Source of the DNA: Dioscorea cayenensis subsp. rotundata
Taxonomy: Eukaryota > Streptophyta > Magnoliopsida > Dioscoreales > Dioscoreaceae
Assembly: GCF_009730915.1 (NCBI RefSeq)
Contig: NC_052482.1
Span: 2,852,001 to 2,916,000 of the forward strand
Direction: 5' to 3'
Length of the DNA: 64,000 nucleotides
The number at the start of each line of letters is the position of its first letter. The first letter of the stretch is position 1. This document shows positions 53,701 through 64,000 of this stretch, piece by piece. A model generated the notes under the pieces. It worked only from the letters and a program-made list of their open reading frames with translations, did not search any database and was not told where the DNA came from. The translations under genes were made by a program, and so were the position numbers.

Positions 53701-54579
53701 TTATCCATTTCTTCATTTCATTGCCCACAAAATGTATGAGATATCTCCTCATGTACAACAATATAAAACTACACATAAGTATCTGTAAATAATACATTCA
53801 ACAATTTAGCTCAATATCCAACAAAAAGTATAGTTGTGTTTCACAGATGATATTAAACATTTTGAAACTTGAGCAAAATGACACATAAATCTCACTAGAA
53901 ACCAAGAAGTGAAGACGACACCAAAACTAATAATTTAACAAATTCAAAGCAGTTGAATTTCAAGAAAGCTGATATAACTAATTGATTTACAACCCTTGAT
54001 TCAATGACAAAGCAACATTATTTCTTGAGATTGATTTGAACTATAACTTACCAATTGAAATTATGAAAAATGATATCAGTGTTCCAACAGCACCAAATAG
54101 CATAATTGTCATAAAATTGCGGAAAAACTGTTTCTTTTTTACTTGGAACCTGCATACAAAATTGTCAAACGAATATAAAATGAGTCCTATGAAATTTATC
54201 GGAAAAATCAAAGTTTGATGTTAAAAGAGAAAGCAGTAAATGCAACATAAAAGTCTACTGACCAAAAGCTTACACAGCATGAGCCAACAGTAAGGACATT
54301 CAAAACACATTAAAGGGCACTCCTGGTGACAAATGGACTACCCTCCTAACTCAGGCACCATTCCAAAAGTACAGCTCTCTCTTAACATCCTCAAACCATT
54401 GAAAAATGGTTATCTAGACTATAAATCAAAATTAATTAATTTTAAAAAAATCCTTTCTTTTTTTCTTTTTCCTGCTTACGTTTTTACTGCCTCGGAATCA
54501 TTATGAAACCATCTAATCTATTAATTCCAATCTAAACTATTTCTTTAAGACCCCAATCTAGAAACCCCTATAACACTAC

Positions 54580-54630
<51 letters not shown>

Positions 54631-55109
54631 ACAAGGAACAAAAACAAAAAGCAAGAAGGGAAATCCCAAACAACAGGAATTCATCAATCCACAAAAACAA
54701 AACAGAAAGAAATTGGATCCTGATGAAGTAAATCTCACCCTGCATTGAAAATGATCGGAGGGAGAAGATATATAAAGAAGAGATCCTCACTAAACACCAG
54801 AATATGCGAGCTCCTCCACTTCGACGTCAACAGGATCACAACCCCCGAGCAAATCCCCTGGCCCCAAAAACCACCCAATTTCAATCTCAAATTCCATCAA
54901 AATCAACCTCAAAATCAAACAAAAAACAAGCAAATGCTCACGATTATAAGCGCAGTGATGGACTCATTCATCCACCGATTTTCCTCAAGGAGATGCCCAA
55001 TCACAATACAAGCACAAAGCAACGCCACAAAGATATTGATGGAGACGACGGATGCATAGTCCGACGTCCCCACTCTCATCAGCATCGCTCCGAAATCCCA
55101 CCCCATCAT
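50777..55109 (-). CDS. NHX1: Vacuolar Na+(K+)/H+ antiporter, NHX1 type
   Basis: Class I NHX exchangers load Na+ or K+ into the vacuole in exchange for protons, for salt tolerance, pH and turgor. The exons are 55109-54942, 54857-54739, 54149-54052, 53204-53148, 53015-52969, 52889-52695, 52594-52548, 52386-52320, 52191-52091, 51954-51853, 51650-51512, 51430-51368, 51289-51206 and 51097-50777. They sum to 1608 bases (535 aa), a normal length. Key motifs are FFIYLLPPI at 83-91 (amiloride-binding segment), ATDSVC with Asp157, and FGEGVVNDATS with the transport-core N184/D185. Many hydrophobic membrane segments precede a soluble tail (from about residue 430) ending GGRGFVPFVPGSPTER. Intron 12 (51290-51367) uses a GC donor; the others are GT-AG. 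Start: two adjacent ATGs (55109 and 55106). The promoter is rich in ACGT boxes. Confidence 0.96.
54583..54624. repeat. (AC)21 microsatellite in NHX intron 2
   Basis: An uninterrupted AC run of 42 bases in the second intron of the antiporter gene. It is long enough to be highly variable in length. Confidence 0.95.
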
Positions 55110-55287
55110 CCACCTCCTCCTCCTTGAATCTCAACCCCAAGCCCCGCCGGAACGGGCCTCCGATCAAAATCTCCGAGGCCAATTCCGGATCCCTCACCAC
55201 CACTCGAATCCTCCCCCTTTTTCCGAATTTTCCACAACCACAAGATCAAATTTTTCGCCCTAATTTTCGAGGGTTTTTGCTTCCACG

Positions 55288-55290
<3 letters not shown>

Positions 55291-55320
<30 letters not shown>
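55291..55320. repeat. (CT)15 microsatellite in the NHX 5' region
   Basis: A pure CT run (GA on the coding strand) about 180 bases above the NHX start, in the probable 5' UTR. GA/CT tracts at this position are common in plant core promoters. Confidence 0.92.
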
Positions 55321-55324
<4 letters not shown>

Positions 55325-55364
55325 CTCTAGAACAATGGCGCTAAGCTTCGAGAATAAAAAGGGC

Positions 55365-56060
55365 CGAAGATATGACGTGGCATTCTCTCATTGGTTAAAA
55401 TTTCTATTTGCTGTTTAGAGAATCGTAGCTGATCTAACGCTATTTTCCAACTGTTCGGACGGGGATATGAGTGGGCGAGCAGCCTTGCGCCACTTTTCCT
55501 TTTTTATTAACCTCTCGCGGACACGTGGCGAGCTTTTAAGCTTTATTCTGTCATGTATTTACTATTTACAAATTAGTTGAATGTATGAGCAAATGGACTC
55601 GTGACACGTTGGAGGAATAGTTTTATTTAGAGTGAGCTTGTGAAGTAATTATGTCGTCACTGACACGTAGGTTTGAAGGGAGATATCGACCGTTGATTTG
55701 CCTCGGGATTTGGTTTTCTATGATGCTTGTCTGTTCAGTCGTACAGACACGTGGCGACCATCTAAGGAAGGATGTGATCATGTATTTACAGCTCAGATGG
55801 AAGAATAGCCAATGGTTTACTGCCACGTAGGGGGTTTGGTTTTGGTAAGAATGAGCTTGTGGAGTAATTTATTTTGTAGCGCAATATCAGCCGTTGATTT
55901 GCGTTGGGATTGAGCTGAGAATGATGACCGAAAGATGAGGAGAAAGTTCGAGAAAGGGAAACGAAAGTGGGAAACGTTTATCGTTTCGTGCTGATTCGGC
56001 GGCGGACTTTGTCGGAAAACGACAGCGTACTTACGTGTCTACACACGTGTCCACGTGTAT
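55365..56060 (-). promoter_or_regulatory. NHX promoter rich in ABRE/G-box elements
   Basis: ACGT-core boxes cluster upstream of the antiporter: GACGTGGC (55374), CACGTGGC (55522 and 55748), CACGTAG-type (about 55660 and 55825) and two perfect CACGTG boxes (56044-56049 and 56052-56057). bZIP factors of the ABA and stress response bind such sequences, which suits a salt-tolerance gene. Part of the region is an imperfect duplication (about 55520-55735 versus 55746-55930), which doubled several boxes. Confidence 0.65.
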
Positions 56061-56925
56061 TTCCGACACTTCCCTTCCAAAAAAAACAAGATTTTTGTTT
56101 ATTTTGTGAAAAAAAAAACAAATTGGATTTTTTTTTTAAATTACAACAGTTTATTTTATCAATTATTGGGAAAAATCAACATGTCCCCTTCCCTATTATT
56201 TTTGGGTCTTTCGTACAGAGTATTACTTTCAAAATGACAAAAAATAGAATACTAAAGCCCATGAAAAATAAGGGTACAGATGCTTATTGAGCTAGCGTCA
56301 TACTTGTGTATGTCCTTAACACCGCTTTTAGTATTCTGTCAAAAAAAATATATGGAAAAATGGTTTTATTTTATTAAGATATATAGATATAGAGCAAATA
56401 TATATATATATAAGGGGAAATAAAAAGCGGTTGAAGGAGAAACATAAAATTGGGTGAAGAGAGAAAATTGAACAACTGTGATTAGAAACAGTTGTCAAGT
56501 ATTGGTTAGTTTCAAAACATTTGTAGAGTTGTCATGTGTGGATGTCTCTGGTAAACTAGTCCTCATGTATGATATATATATATATATATATATTTAAGTT
56601 TTCTTTGTTGGTTTTAATTTTGGTGGATATTGTGTTTTTTAATGAAATAAATCAGTTCGAAACTTAATTAATTTTAAGATCTTTTTATGAGTTGTTCATG
56701 AATTAATGAAGCATGTGAACCAAATAACGGTTGAAGGATACATGAATCATGTGAGATAGTTGTTGTAAAGATATGCATTAATTTAATGTCCAAGATCTTC
56801 TTTTTATTTTAATTATTATTATTGAATGATATATAAACATTTAAGTATGATTTTTTTGTTATTTATTTATTTTATTTTCCAAAACTTTAATGTGGAATCA
56901 AATTAATACATTCAAAATCAAATCA
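56061..56925. other. Intergenic, AT-rich
   Basis: No gene. TA tracts lie at about 56397-56412 and 56572-56592. The region separates the NHX promoter from the repeat block to the right. Confidence 0.5.
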
Positions 56926-56930
56926 ACATT

Positions 56931-57528
56931 TAATTTCATGGAAATTGAGTACTATAAAATAGGGATCAATTTTAGTTTGATTTGAATTCTCAATTATCAA
57001 AGCTGGCTGAATTAAAATTAGACTTGAGTGTGATCAACTAATTAAATTTTTTAATATATATGTATGTATGTATTATGGATATTCAAAATTAAATATTATT
57101 ATGATAAAAAAAAATCATCCACTCCAAGACTTAAATACTTATATATTAAGTGGTATACAAACTAATTTAATACCTATATACATATATATAGATTAATGAT
57201 TATTTTTATTTATTTATTTTACTAAAGTGACAAGCGTTCTATACATCAGGGACGTACACAAAAGCCTGAAATTGAGTAGCAAGTTGCACTCACTATTATA
57301 TCTAGTGAGACTCGAATTCAAAACATTTTAAATGCCGCACGCTTAGGTTTCACGATGGGGCTAATACTACTTGATTACTATGTATAAAAATAAATCTTTC
57401 CTAGTGTGTCAAATCTCTACTAAAAAGATTAACAACCGTTGGTATTAAACAATTTTTAATGTATATAATTTTTTTTAAATTTTATTTTTTTTTTAAATTT
57501 TATTTTATTTTTCACATGTTCATCATTC

Positions 57529-57568
<40 letters not shown>

Positions 57569-59620
57569 ACTATATATTAATCTTAACTAATAGTACTCCC
57601 TAGCCTCTCCAATTAACATTTGGACTTACAAGATTGGTTAAACAAATCAAATGAAATTACTCAATAGCCCTTACACTCTCATTTACTTGAGTGGGTCCCA
57701 CACCAACCTATCATCCCTCTCAATACATATATATATATATATATATGATATTAATATATATAACATTATATTATATACTTTATCTTTTTTTAAAAATTTT
57801 ATTTTAATTGTTTTTATTATTTTTCATACGTGTATATATATACATAAACATGATTTTGTATATTTTAATATTCTTTTTTTAGTTATATTGTGTTTTTATT
57901 TTAATTTTGTTTTCATTGTTTTTCATTTATATATATGATTATTATTATTATTTATATTTGTTTTATTTAATTAATCTAATAATATTGGTGTTTGTGTGTG
58001 TTTTTTTTGTATTTTTTGTTAAGTGATTTTAAAAAAAATAATTTGTATTATTAGATGAACCCGGAGCACATGCACGGGCATCCATACTAGTTATTATTAT
58101 TACGACAAGGACACCATGCATTGAGCTCCACTTGGCATTTATAAAACAAAAGGGACGAATCAAGGGGGCATGCGCTTATCATCAAATAAAAGTTTAATCT
58201 CATGGAAATTGAGTATTCTAAAATAGGGATCAATTTTAGTTTGATTTGAATTCGCAATTATCAAAGCTGGCTGAATTAAAATTAGACTTGAGTGTGATCA
58301 ACCAATTAATTTTTTTTAATATATATGTATGTATTATGGATATTCAAAATTAAATATTATTATGATAAAAAAAACATCCACTCCAAAACTTAAATAGTTA
58401 TATATTAAATAGTATCTATACTAATTTAATACCTATATACATATATAGATTGATGATTATTTTTTATTTATTTATTTATTTTATTAAAGTGGTAAGTGTT
58501 ATATACACCAGGGATGTGCGGAAGAGCTTGGGATTGAGTAGCAAGTTGCACTCATAACTGAGAATTTATTACCAATATTGTATCTAGTGACACTCGAACT
58601 CGAAACATCTTAAATGTCACACGTTTAATCTTCACAATGGGGCTAATACTGCTTGGTTGCTATATATGAAGAAGAATCTCTTCTAGTGAGTCAAGTCTCT
58701 ACTAAAGAGATTAACAACCGTCAGTATTAAACAATTTTTAATGTATATATTTTTTTTCAATTTAAAATATATTTTTTCACATGTTCATTATTATTATTAT
58801 TATTATTATTATAAGGACACCCATTCAGTGAGTTCCGCTTGGCATTTATAAAACAGAAGGGACGAATCAAGGGGACATGCACATATCATCAAATAAAAGT
58901 TTAATTTCATGGAAAATGAGTATTCTAAAATAGGGATCAAGTTTAGTTTGATTTGAATTCTCAATGATCAAAACTGGCTGAATTAAAGTTAGACTTGAGT
59001 TGTGATCAACCAATTAAATTTTTTAATATATGTATGTATATATTATGGATATTCAAAATTAAATACTATTATGATAAAAGAAAACATCGGCTCCAAGACT
59101 TACATAGTTATTTATTAAATGGTATTAGGGGCTTGCACAAGAACCTTGTAATTGAACAGTAAGCCCGCACTGAAATTGAGTAGCAAGCCCGCATTCACAA
59201 CTAAAGACTTACTATCTATCGCGTCTAATACAAAATTCGAACTTGAGACATTTTAAATGTCTCACGTTTATTTTTCACAATGGGTCAATGTAACTTGGTT
59301 GTGAGTCAATTGATTAAAATATATATATATATATATTAATTAAATAAATAATTTTTTTATTGAGACAAATATTGGAAACTATATGTATAAAAAGATAAAT
59401 CTTTTATAGTCACTCAAGTCTCTTCTTAAGAGATTAACAGCCATCGGTATAAATCAATTTGTATATAATTTTTTAATTTAAAATATTTTTTTCACATGTT
59501 GATTATTATTATTATTATTAAGACAAGGACACCGATTCATTGAATTCCACTTGGAATTTATAAAACAAAAATGGACAAATCAAGGGGAAATGCATATATC
59601 ATCAACTGATACATTTTCAT
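56931..59620. repeat. Three tandem copies of a ~0.7 kb repeat
   Basis: Copies begin at TAATTTCATGG-type sequence at 56931, 58195 and 58902. Each runs through TTAGTTTGATTTGAATTC, AGCAAGTTGCACT-type sequence, a TTA microsatellite, and ends with a GGACAC...TTATAAAACA...GGGACGAATCAAGG block. Copies 2 and 3 are about 707 bases apart; copy 1 is about 525 bases longer because of an insertion. Copy 3 differs in the middle. There is no coding capacity, and the element type is unknown. Confidence 0.85.
57566..58090 (+). mobile_element. Helitron-like insertion (~525 bp) inside repeat copy 1
   Basis: Copies 2 and 3 of the surrounding repeat lack this segment. Its right end has a GC-rich imperfect hairpin (CCCGGAGCACATGCACGGG) followed about 12 bases later by CTAG and then T, the 3' signature of Helitrons, which insert between A and T. 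The left end lies in a TTA microsatellite, lacks a clear 5' TC, and is approximate. No RepHel coding sequence is present, so it would be non-autonomous. Confidence 0.6.
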
Positions 59621-60011
59621 ACATAAGTCCAAAATTAAATAATTTGTGAATAGTCGAACGAAAACAAACCTTCAACCAAATATTTATATAATATTAATAT
59701 TTTTTTTTTCAAACAAAAACTTATAATTGAAGCAAATTCCAATGAATATTTTCAAAAGTTAAAAAAAAATGACAGCCTTAAAATATATGTATATATAAGA
59801 ATGATGATGTGAGTGGGGATTATTATGTCAGGTTCTAAATTTTTTTTAAAAAATAGTTATTTATTTTATATAACAAATAGAAATCAATTGGGTTTGGTTG
59901 GACTAATCACCATATTTAAGCATACAAAAATTTAATTTAATTAATTATATCTAATTATTGGCTATTATTAATATCATTAATTAGTGACAAACAAACAACA
60001 TTTATAACTAT
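59621..60011. other. Intergenic, AT-rich
   Basis: No gene or repeat boundary was recognised. Sequence is dominated by A/T runs. Confidence 0.5.
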
Positions 60012-61318
60012 AAAGTGGTGTTTTGTATGGGGTGTTTTTGAGTTACAATGTAACTCAAGTTACTTGACTTTTTAAAATCCATTGTTTGGTTTGCTAAATT
60101 TTCAAACCCCATGTAATTTGGAATACTTTCGATAAAAGATTTTGTTTTACGGCCAAACTAGTTGTAAGACAAAATCCCATGTATTTTGATTACTTCACGT
60201 GCTATGCACATGAGAAATACTAGAAACTCAACTTTCAGGGGGTAATCACATTCCTCAAGCCCTAGCAATCGCTATCAAAGCATTCAATTTTTCCTCTTCT
60301 CAAACACCAGAAGCACCCAATCACTTCTACCTTGAACCCTAAGCAGTCGGGCATTTTTTTTCCCTGCTTTTTCAATGATATGGTTGTTTGGATGAGGATT
60401 GATGATGATCGAGAAAGGTTGTTAGGGGATCTAATCTAGCTAATTCAACAAAAACTAGTTGAACAAAGTTGTAATTAACTTCTCTGGTTGGATATTTTTT
60501 GCTGCCTTTATTTATATTTTTGTTTGATGTTTTTATAGGAGATATATTAAAAAATTTAAAAAAAAAAAACCAAAACAATTCTTTTTGGCTAGTTATTTCG
60601 GACCATTATATTTAGTTTCAGTTTGCTTGTGTACCAACAAAATATTATGGTAATTAAAAAACATTTATTCTAATATAATTAATAATTACAATTCATAACA
60701 AATTAAAAAAATTACAATAAATTGTACGTAGTTAGAATAAATAAATAAAAATCAAGATATAGTTAGAATCTAAATAAATAAAGTTATATATTTAATTAAT
60801 TTGACAAATGATATTTTTAGTGGTTATATATATATATTAATTTAATACATTTTGTAATTATTTATTTTATAATTAATAAAATATAATTGAGAATTTTATA
60901 ATCAATAAAAGTAACGATCACACAAAGTGAAGTATTTTTAATATAGTTATTAAAAAATAACAATAATGAAAACATAATTATATTTTAAATTAAGTATTTA
61001 TATACATAATTATTTTTTTCTATTAATAACATTTAAATATTTATTTATAATTAATTAGTCTTAATAATGACCAAAAATAGGGTAGTCTCACCAGGGTATT
61101 CATATCCTAGAAATACATCCAACCAAACAGATATTTTTAAAATTCAAATTTACAAATCTTTCCAAACAAACACAAAATTTTAAAATGTAACATTTTCAAA
61201 TGCAGTCAAGCAAACACTAGATTTGACTATCTAATATTTTTAAATTCAAGAATTTACAATTACACTGTAATTTAGAAATTCATTGTAGTTTCAATTACAT
61301 CTAACTAAACGCCACCTA
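60012..61318. mobile_element. ~1.3 kb inverted-repeat DNA element, possibly PIF/Harbinger-like
   Basis: The left end (AGTGGTGTTTTGTATGGGG) and the reverse complement of the right end (GGTGGCGTTTAGTTAGATG) are similar, and the similarity extends to a shared GTTACAATG/CTACAATG about 30 bases in. Both outer edges show TAA, matching the 3-bp target of the PIF/Harbinger group. The interior is AT-rich with no transposase. Ends are diverged and the call is tentative. Confidence 0.5.
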
Positions 61319-63839
61319 AATGAATTTGTTTTGATTTATATTAATCAATTCAAAACTAAGTAATTTGTGTTAAAAAAAACTTTCAAACTAAATGTATTCT
61401 TTCTCCAAGCTAAGTTATATAAAAATTATTTATTCTTTTTTTAGAAAAAATGCAATAATAATTAGTAAATAAGACAAGGGAGCAAATAAGGGACCATGAT
61501 ACAGTATGTTACTTTTGGACTCGCTAATGTGACCACGTGGGAATTTATTATATTTAATTATTAAATATAATTTAATATTAAATAAATTATTTCGATTTTA
61601 ATAAAAAAGATTTATTCTACTTTTTAATATATCTAATATTCAATTACAGGTATTTTTAATAGAAGTTGTATAAATAAAATGATAAAAAAAATTATTCACA
61701 CATTTTCTAGTTGAGAATAGAGCTTTCGATTCATGAAGCTGCTCAGGGCTAATTCGGGTTTTGTTTGACAATGCTTGATTTTGGTTTGAAATTTTAAGTT
61801 TTTTGCATTATTCTAAAACTCAGTTATACCTTGATCCATGCAGGCTCAATCGACTTAACTTGATAGCTTGAAATATATAAAAATATTATAAAATTATTAT
61901 GGACCTGTTTGATGGACATGATAGGATATAAGCGAATAGGATTTGAAGGCTGAATAGGAGTCGAAAAGGATATGGGCATCATAAACTCATATCCTATGCT
62001 TTGATGTGTACTAGAAAAACCATCGGATAACATTTTGTTATTTTATTTCATGTTTGAAGTGAACCAGATAATGATAGATTGTGATATGAATTGTGTGTAA
62101 ATAAACAAAATTACACTTTATAATAACCTAAAATTTATACATGTAGCAAAATAAATAAATTACATCAAAATCAATTAGAAAAAAAATTGTCCAACTAGAG
62201 AAAGTAAAGATAAGGCATGATTAATGAAGATATTTAGATGAAAACAACTTGTTCAAGCATGAGATCGACGAAGAAACCCTTTAACTGCTTCGAAATGCAA
62301 GAAGCCCTACTTAAAAATAGTGGAATTAGTGCTTTATATAGTTGTTGATAAGCTTCTTGTCCCAAATTTTGAGTTCAAATATCAAAAAGATACAATCAAA
62401 TCCGAGATGAGAGAGAGGCCAATAAAAAGGCAAAAATTAATTTGTTATCACATCCTACATGTTTCTATACTGACTCCCTCCATAGAATCAGTTATCATGT
62501 GACTGATATGATAAGGTGAGTAATACAATAAAACTATCATATCATATTGCGTCACCAAACAAAAGATAATAGCAGGATATGAATTTTTTTTTTATATAAC
62601 AAAAACTTTGTGGTTTGTAGATTTACAAAAACAAGGTCATGATTTTTTTTTGCTTAATTTTTGGAACACGTTAATAGACTTAAGAAAATATGTTTTTATG
62701 TTATATAAGTTAGATTTTAATGAAATGATAATTTTTGCCGCTGTGAGTTAACACTATCAATGGCTTAGTAACAGTTTTTAACTTTTTTTTTATTTACTAG
62801 ACAAACCACATAGTTTAAAAATAAAAATAAAAAAAATCTTTTCCCTGTATATATATATATATACATATATGTGAAACCACAATGTTTTTTCATCAAATGT
62901 AGCAAGTTTGTTTATATTTAATCTTTCAGTGTAGCAAGTTTGTTTAAATTTAATCTTTTATTGAGAAACAAGTATCAATTCCTATTAGGGAGTAAAATTG
63001 ATTCATTTAAAAAATAAAATAACCTAAAATCAATTATTTTAAAACTTGAAAAACATATATGTATGTATATATGTATTATAAGCAAATATTTTTAAATAAG
63101 TTTGTTTTCTTGAATAGCCCAACCAAAGCATTCTAATTCTATTATATTCTTTTACAAATATAGTATTATATATTGCCAATGTGAAATTAATTTAAATTTT
63201 CTTAAAATAAAATTTTTTAATTAAAAATTATTAACAAACTACATATAGTACTGTTAACTTCTAAGTGGAATAAAATTATTTAATTATTATATAGCCAAAT
63301 GATTAAAATCTTATCATAACGTTATTGCATTAATAAACTTTCAAACATTAAAAAATAAAAATAAAAAATTTAAACTTACAATTGCCAATATATAAATATA
63401 TAATTTTGTGTAAAAATAACTAAAATTATTTTCACAATATGAAAAAGTTAATATGGTATTTTCATAATCTTTAATATTATGCTAAATCTTAAAGTCATAT
63501 ATATATATAATTCAAACAAATTATTGATAGCTACAAAAATTCATGAAATCTTTAGTTACCTAATACTGATCAAATACAAACTATTTTTAATATTGTACGA
63601 AAACTTAAAAAGTAAATTATAATCTCAAATATTTAAAATTAAAAATTCATAGTTTTAAAAATTGATTAAATTTTGATGTAAATTGGAAATCTTGATATAA
63701 AATATCGTTGAAATATAAACTTTAATTTAATTGTAGATTATGAGAGATGTTGTATTGTAACAATACGAAAATATTTATAATTTAATCATAAATTAATTAT
63801 AAATTATTAAAAAATTGCTAAGGCAGAAAGATATTTGTG
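61319..63839. other. Intergenic, AT-rich, with a possible MITE
   Basis: No gene. About 61900-62590 begins GACCTGTTTGATGGACATGA and ends near GCGTCACCAAACAAAAGA. These loosely complementary ends, typical of old MITEs, are too diverged to define. A 26-bp near-duplicate (GTAGCAAGTTTGTTT and flanking) occurs at about 62900 and 62932. The rest is A/T runs. Confidence 0.4.
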
Positions 63840-64000
63840 TTGTTACAAGAATACAACAGTAAATTTATTGGGTCCTTGAACTTGTAGAACTTCGAACTTG
63901 GAGGTCGAACAAAAGGAGTTGGAATCTCTTCCTTCTTCAGATGCCAAGATCTATAACAGTGTGGGAAGTGTTCCCCACAAATACTCCGATGGCTAAGTCA
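63840..64000. other. Partial transposon-like sequence cut by the window end
   Basis: The composition changes abruptly to balanced GC. The phrase ACTCCGATGGCTAAGTCA at the very end resembles a motif common in plant LTRs. It is probably the start of an LTR retrotransposon that continues outside the window. The assignment rests on memory of similar LTRs. Confidence 0.4.

Overview
The window is nuclear DNA from a flowering plant. It is AT-rich, its genes are split by many short GT-AG introns, there is a plant tRNA-Pro, and the intergenic space is full of transposon remnants. The vacuolar antiporter and the other genes look like ordinary angiosperm orthologs. The antiporter resembles monocot NHX1 as I remember it, so a non-grass monocot is possible, but I cannot name the species.

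Six protein genes are well supported, all on the minus strand. They are a copine of the BONZAI family (10969-17113, 16 coding exons, 569 aa); a large BRCT-domain DNA-repair-type protein (20040-23722, 5' end unresolved, apparent frameshift in its last BRCT repeat); chaperonin subunit CCT6/TCP-1 zeta (26567-33028, 15 exons, 535 aa); a NET3-type actin-binding NAB protein (34041-34985, two coding exons); an intronless P-class PPR protein (47863-49518); and a vacuolar Na+(K+)/H+ exchanger of the NHX1 type (50777-55109, 14 exons, 535 aa). A small unrecognised gene lies at 1455-1916. A tRNA-Pro(TGG) sits on the plus strand at 25725-25796, between the BRCT gene and CCT6. These are unrelated housekeeping and stress genes. 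I see no operon-like functional cluster.

The space between genes carries the more unusual structures. At 3097-6750 there is a 3.65 kb near-perfect foldback: two 1.8 kb arms, each holding the 5' end of a Copia-type gag, meet at a 9-nt spacer. At 17656-18207 a 552-bp inverted-repeat transposon has inserted into one copy of a tandem duplication, and the other copy still shows the empty site. At 35870-36520 a ~168-bp unit is repeated nearly four times and multiplies a splice-donor-like motif in the presumed 5' UTR of NET3.

At 39193-46356 lies a degenerate minus-strand retroelement. It has a tRNA-Met primer site, promoter-bearing direct repeats, short overlapping ORFs and a 30K-movement-protein-like region, but no recognisable protease, reverse transcriptase or RNase H. 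It resembles an endogenous pararetrovirus or a movement-protein-bearing, pol-less retroelement, and is the best candidate here for something not well described. A broken NHX fragment (46920-47425) lies between this element and the PPR gene. The right end (56.9-61.3 kb) holds a triplicated ~0.7 kb repeat, one copy interrupted by a Helitron-like insertion, then a 1.3 kb inverted-repeat element.

Exon coordinates were worked out by hand from splice motifs, reading frame and remembered family sequences. No search or alignment was run.
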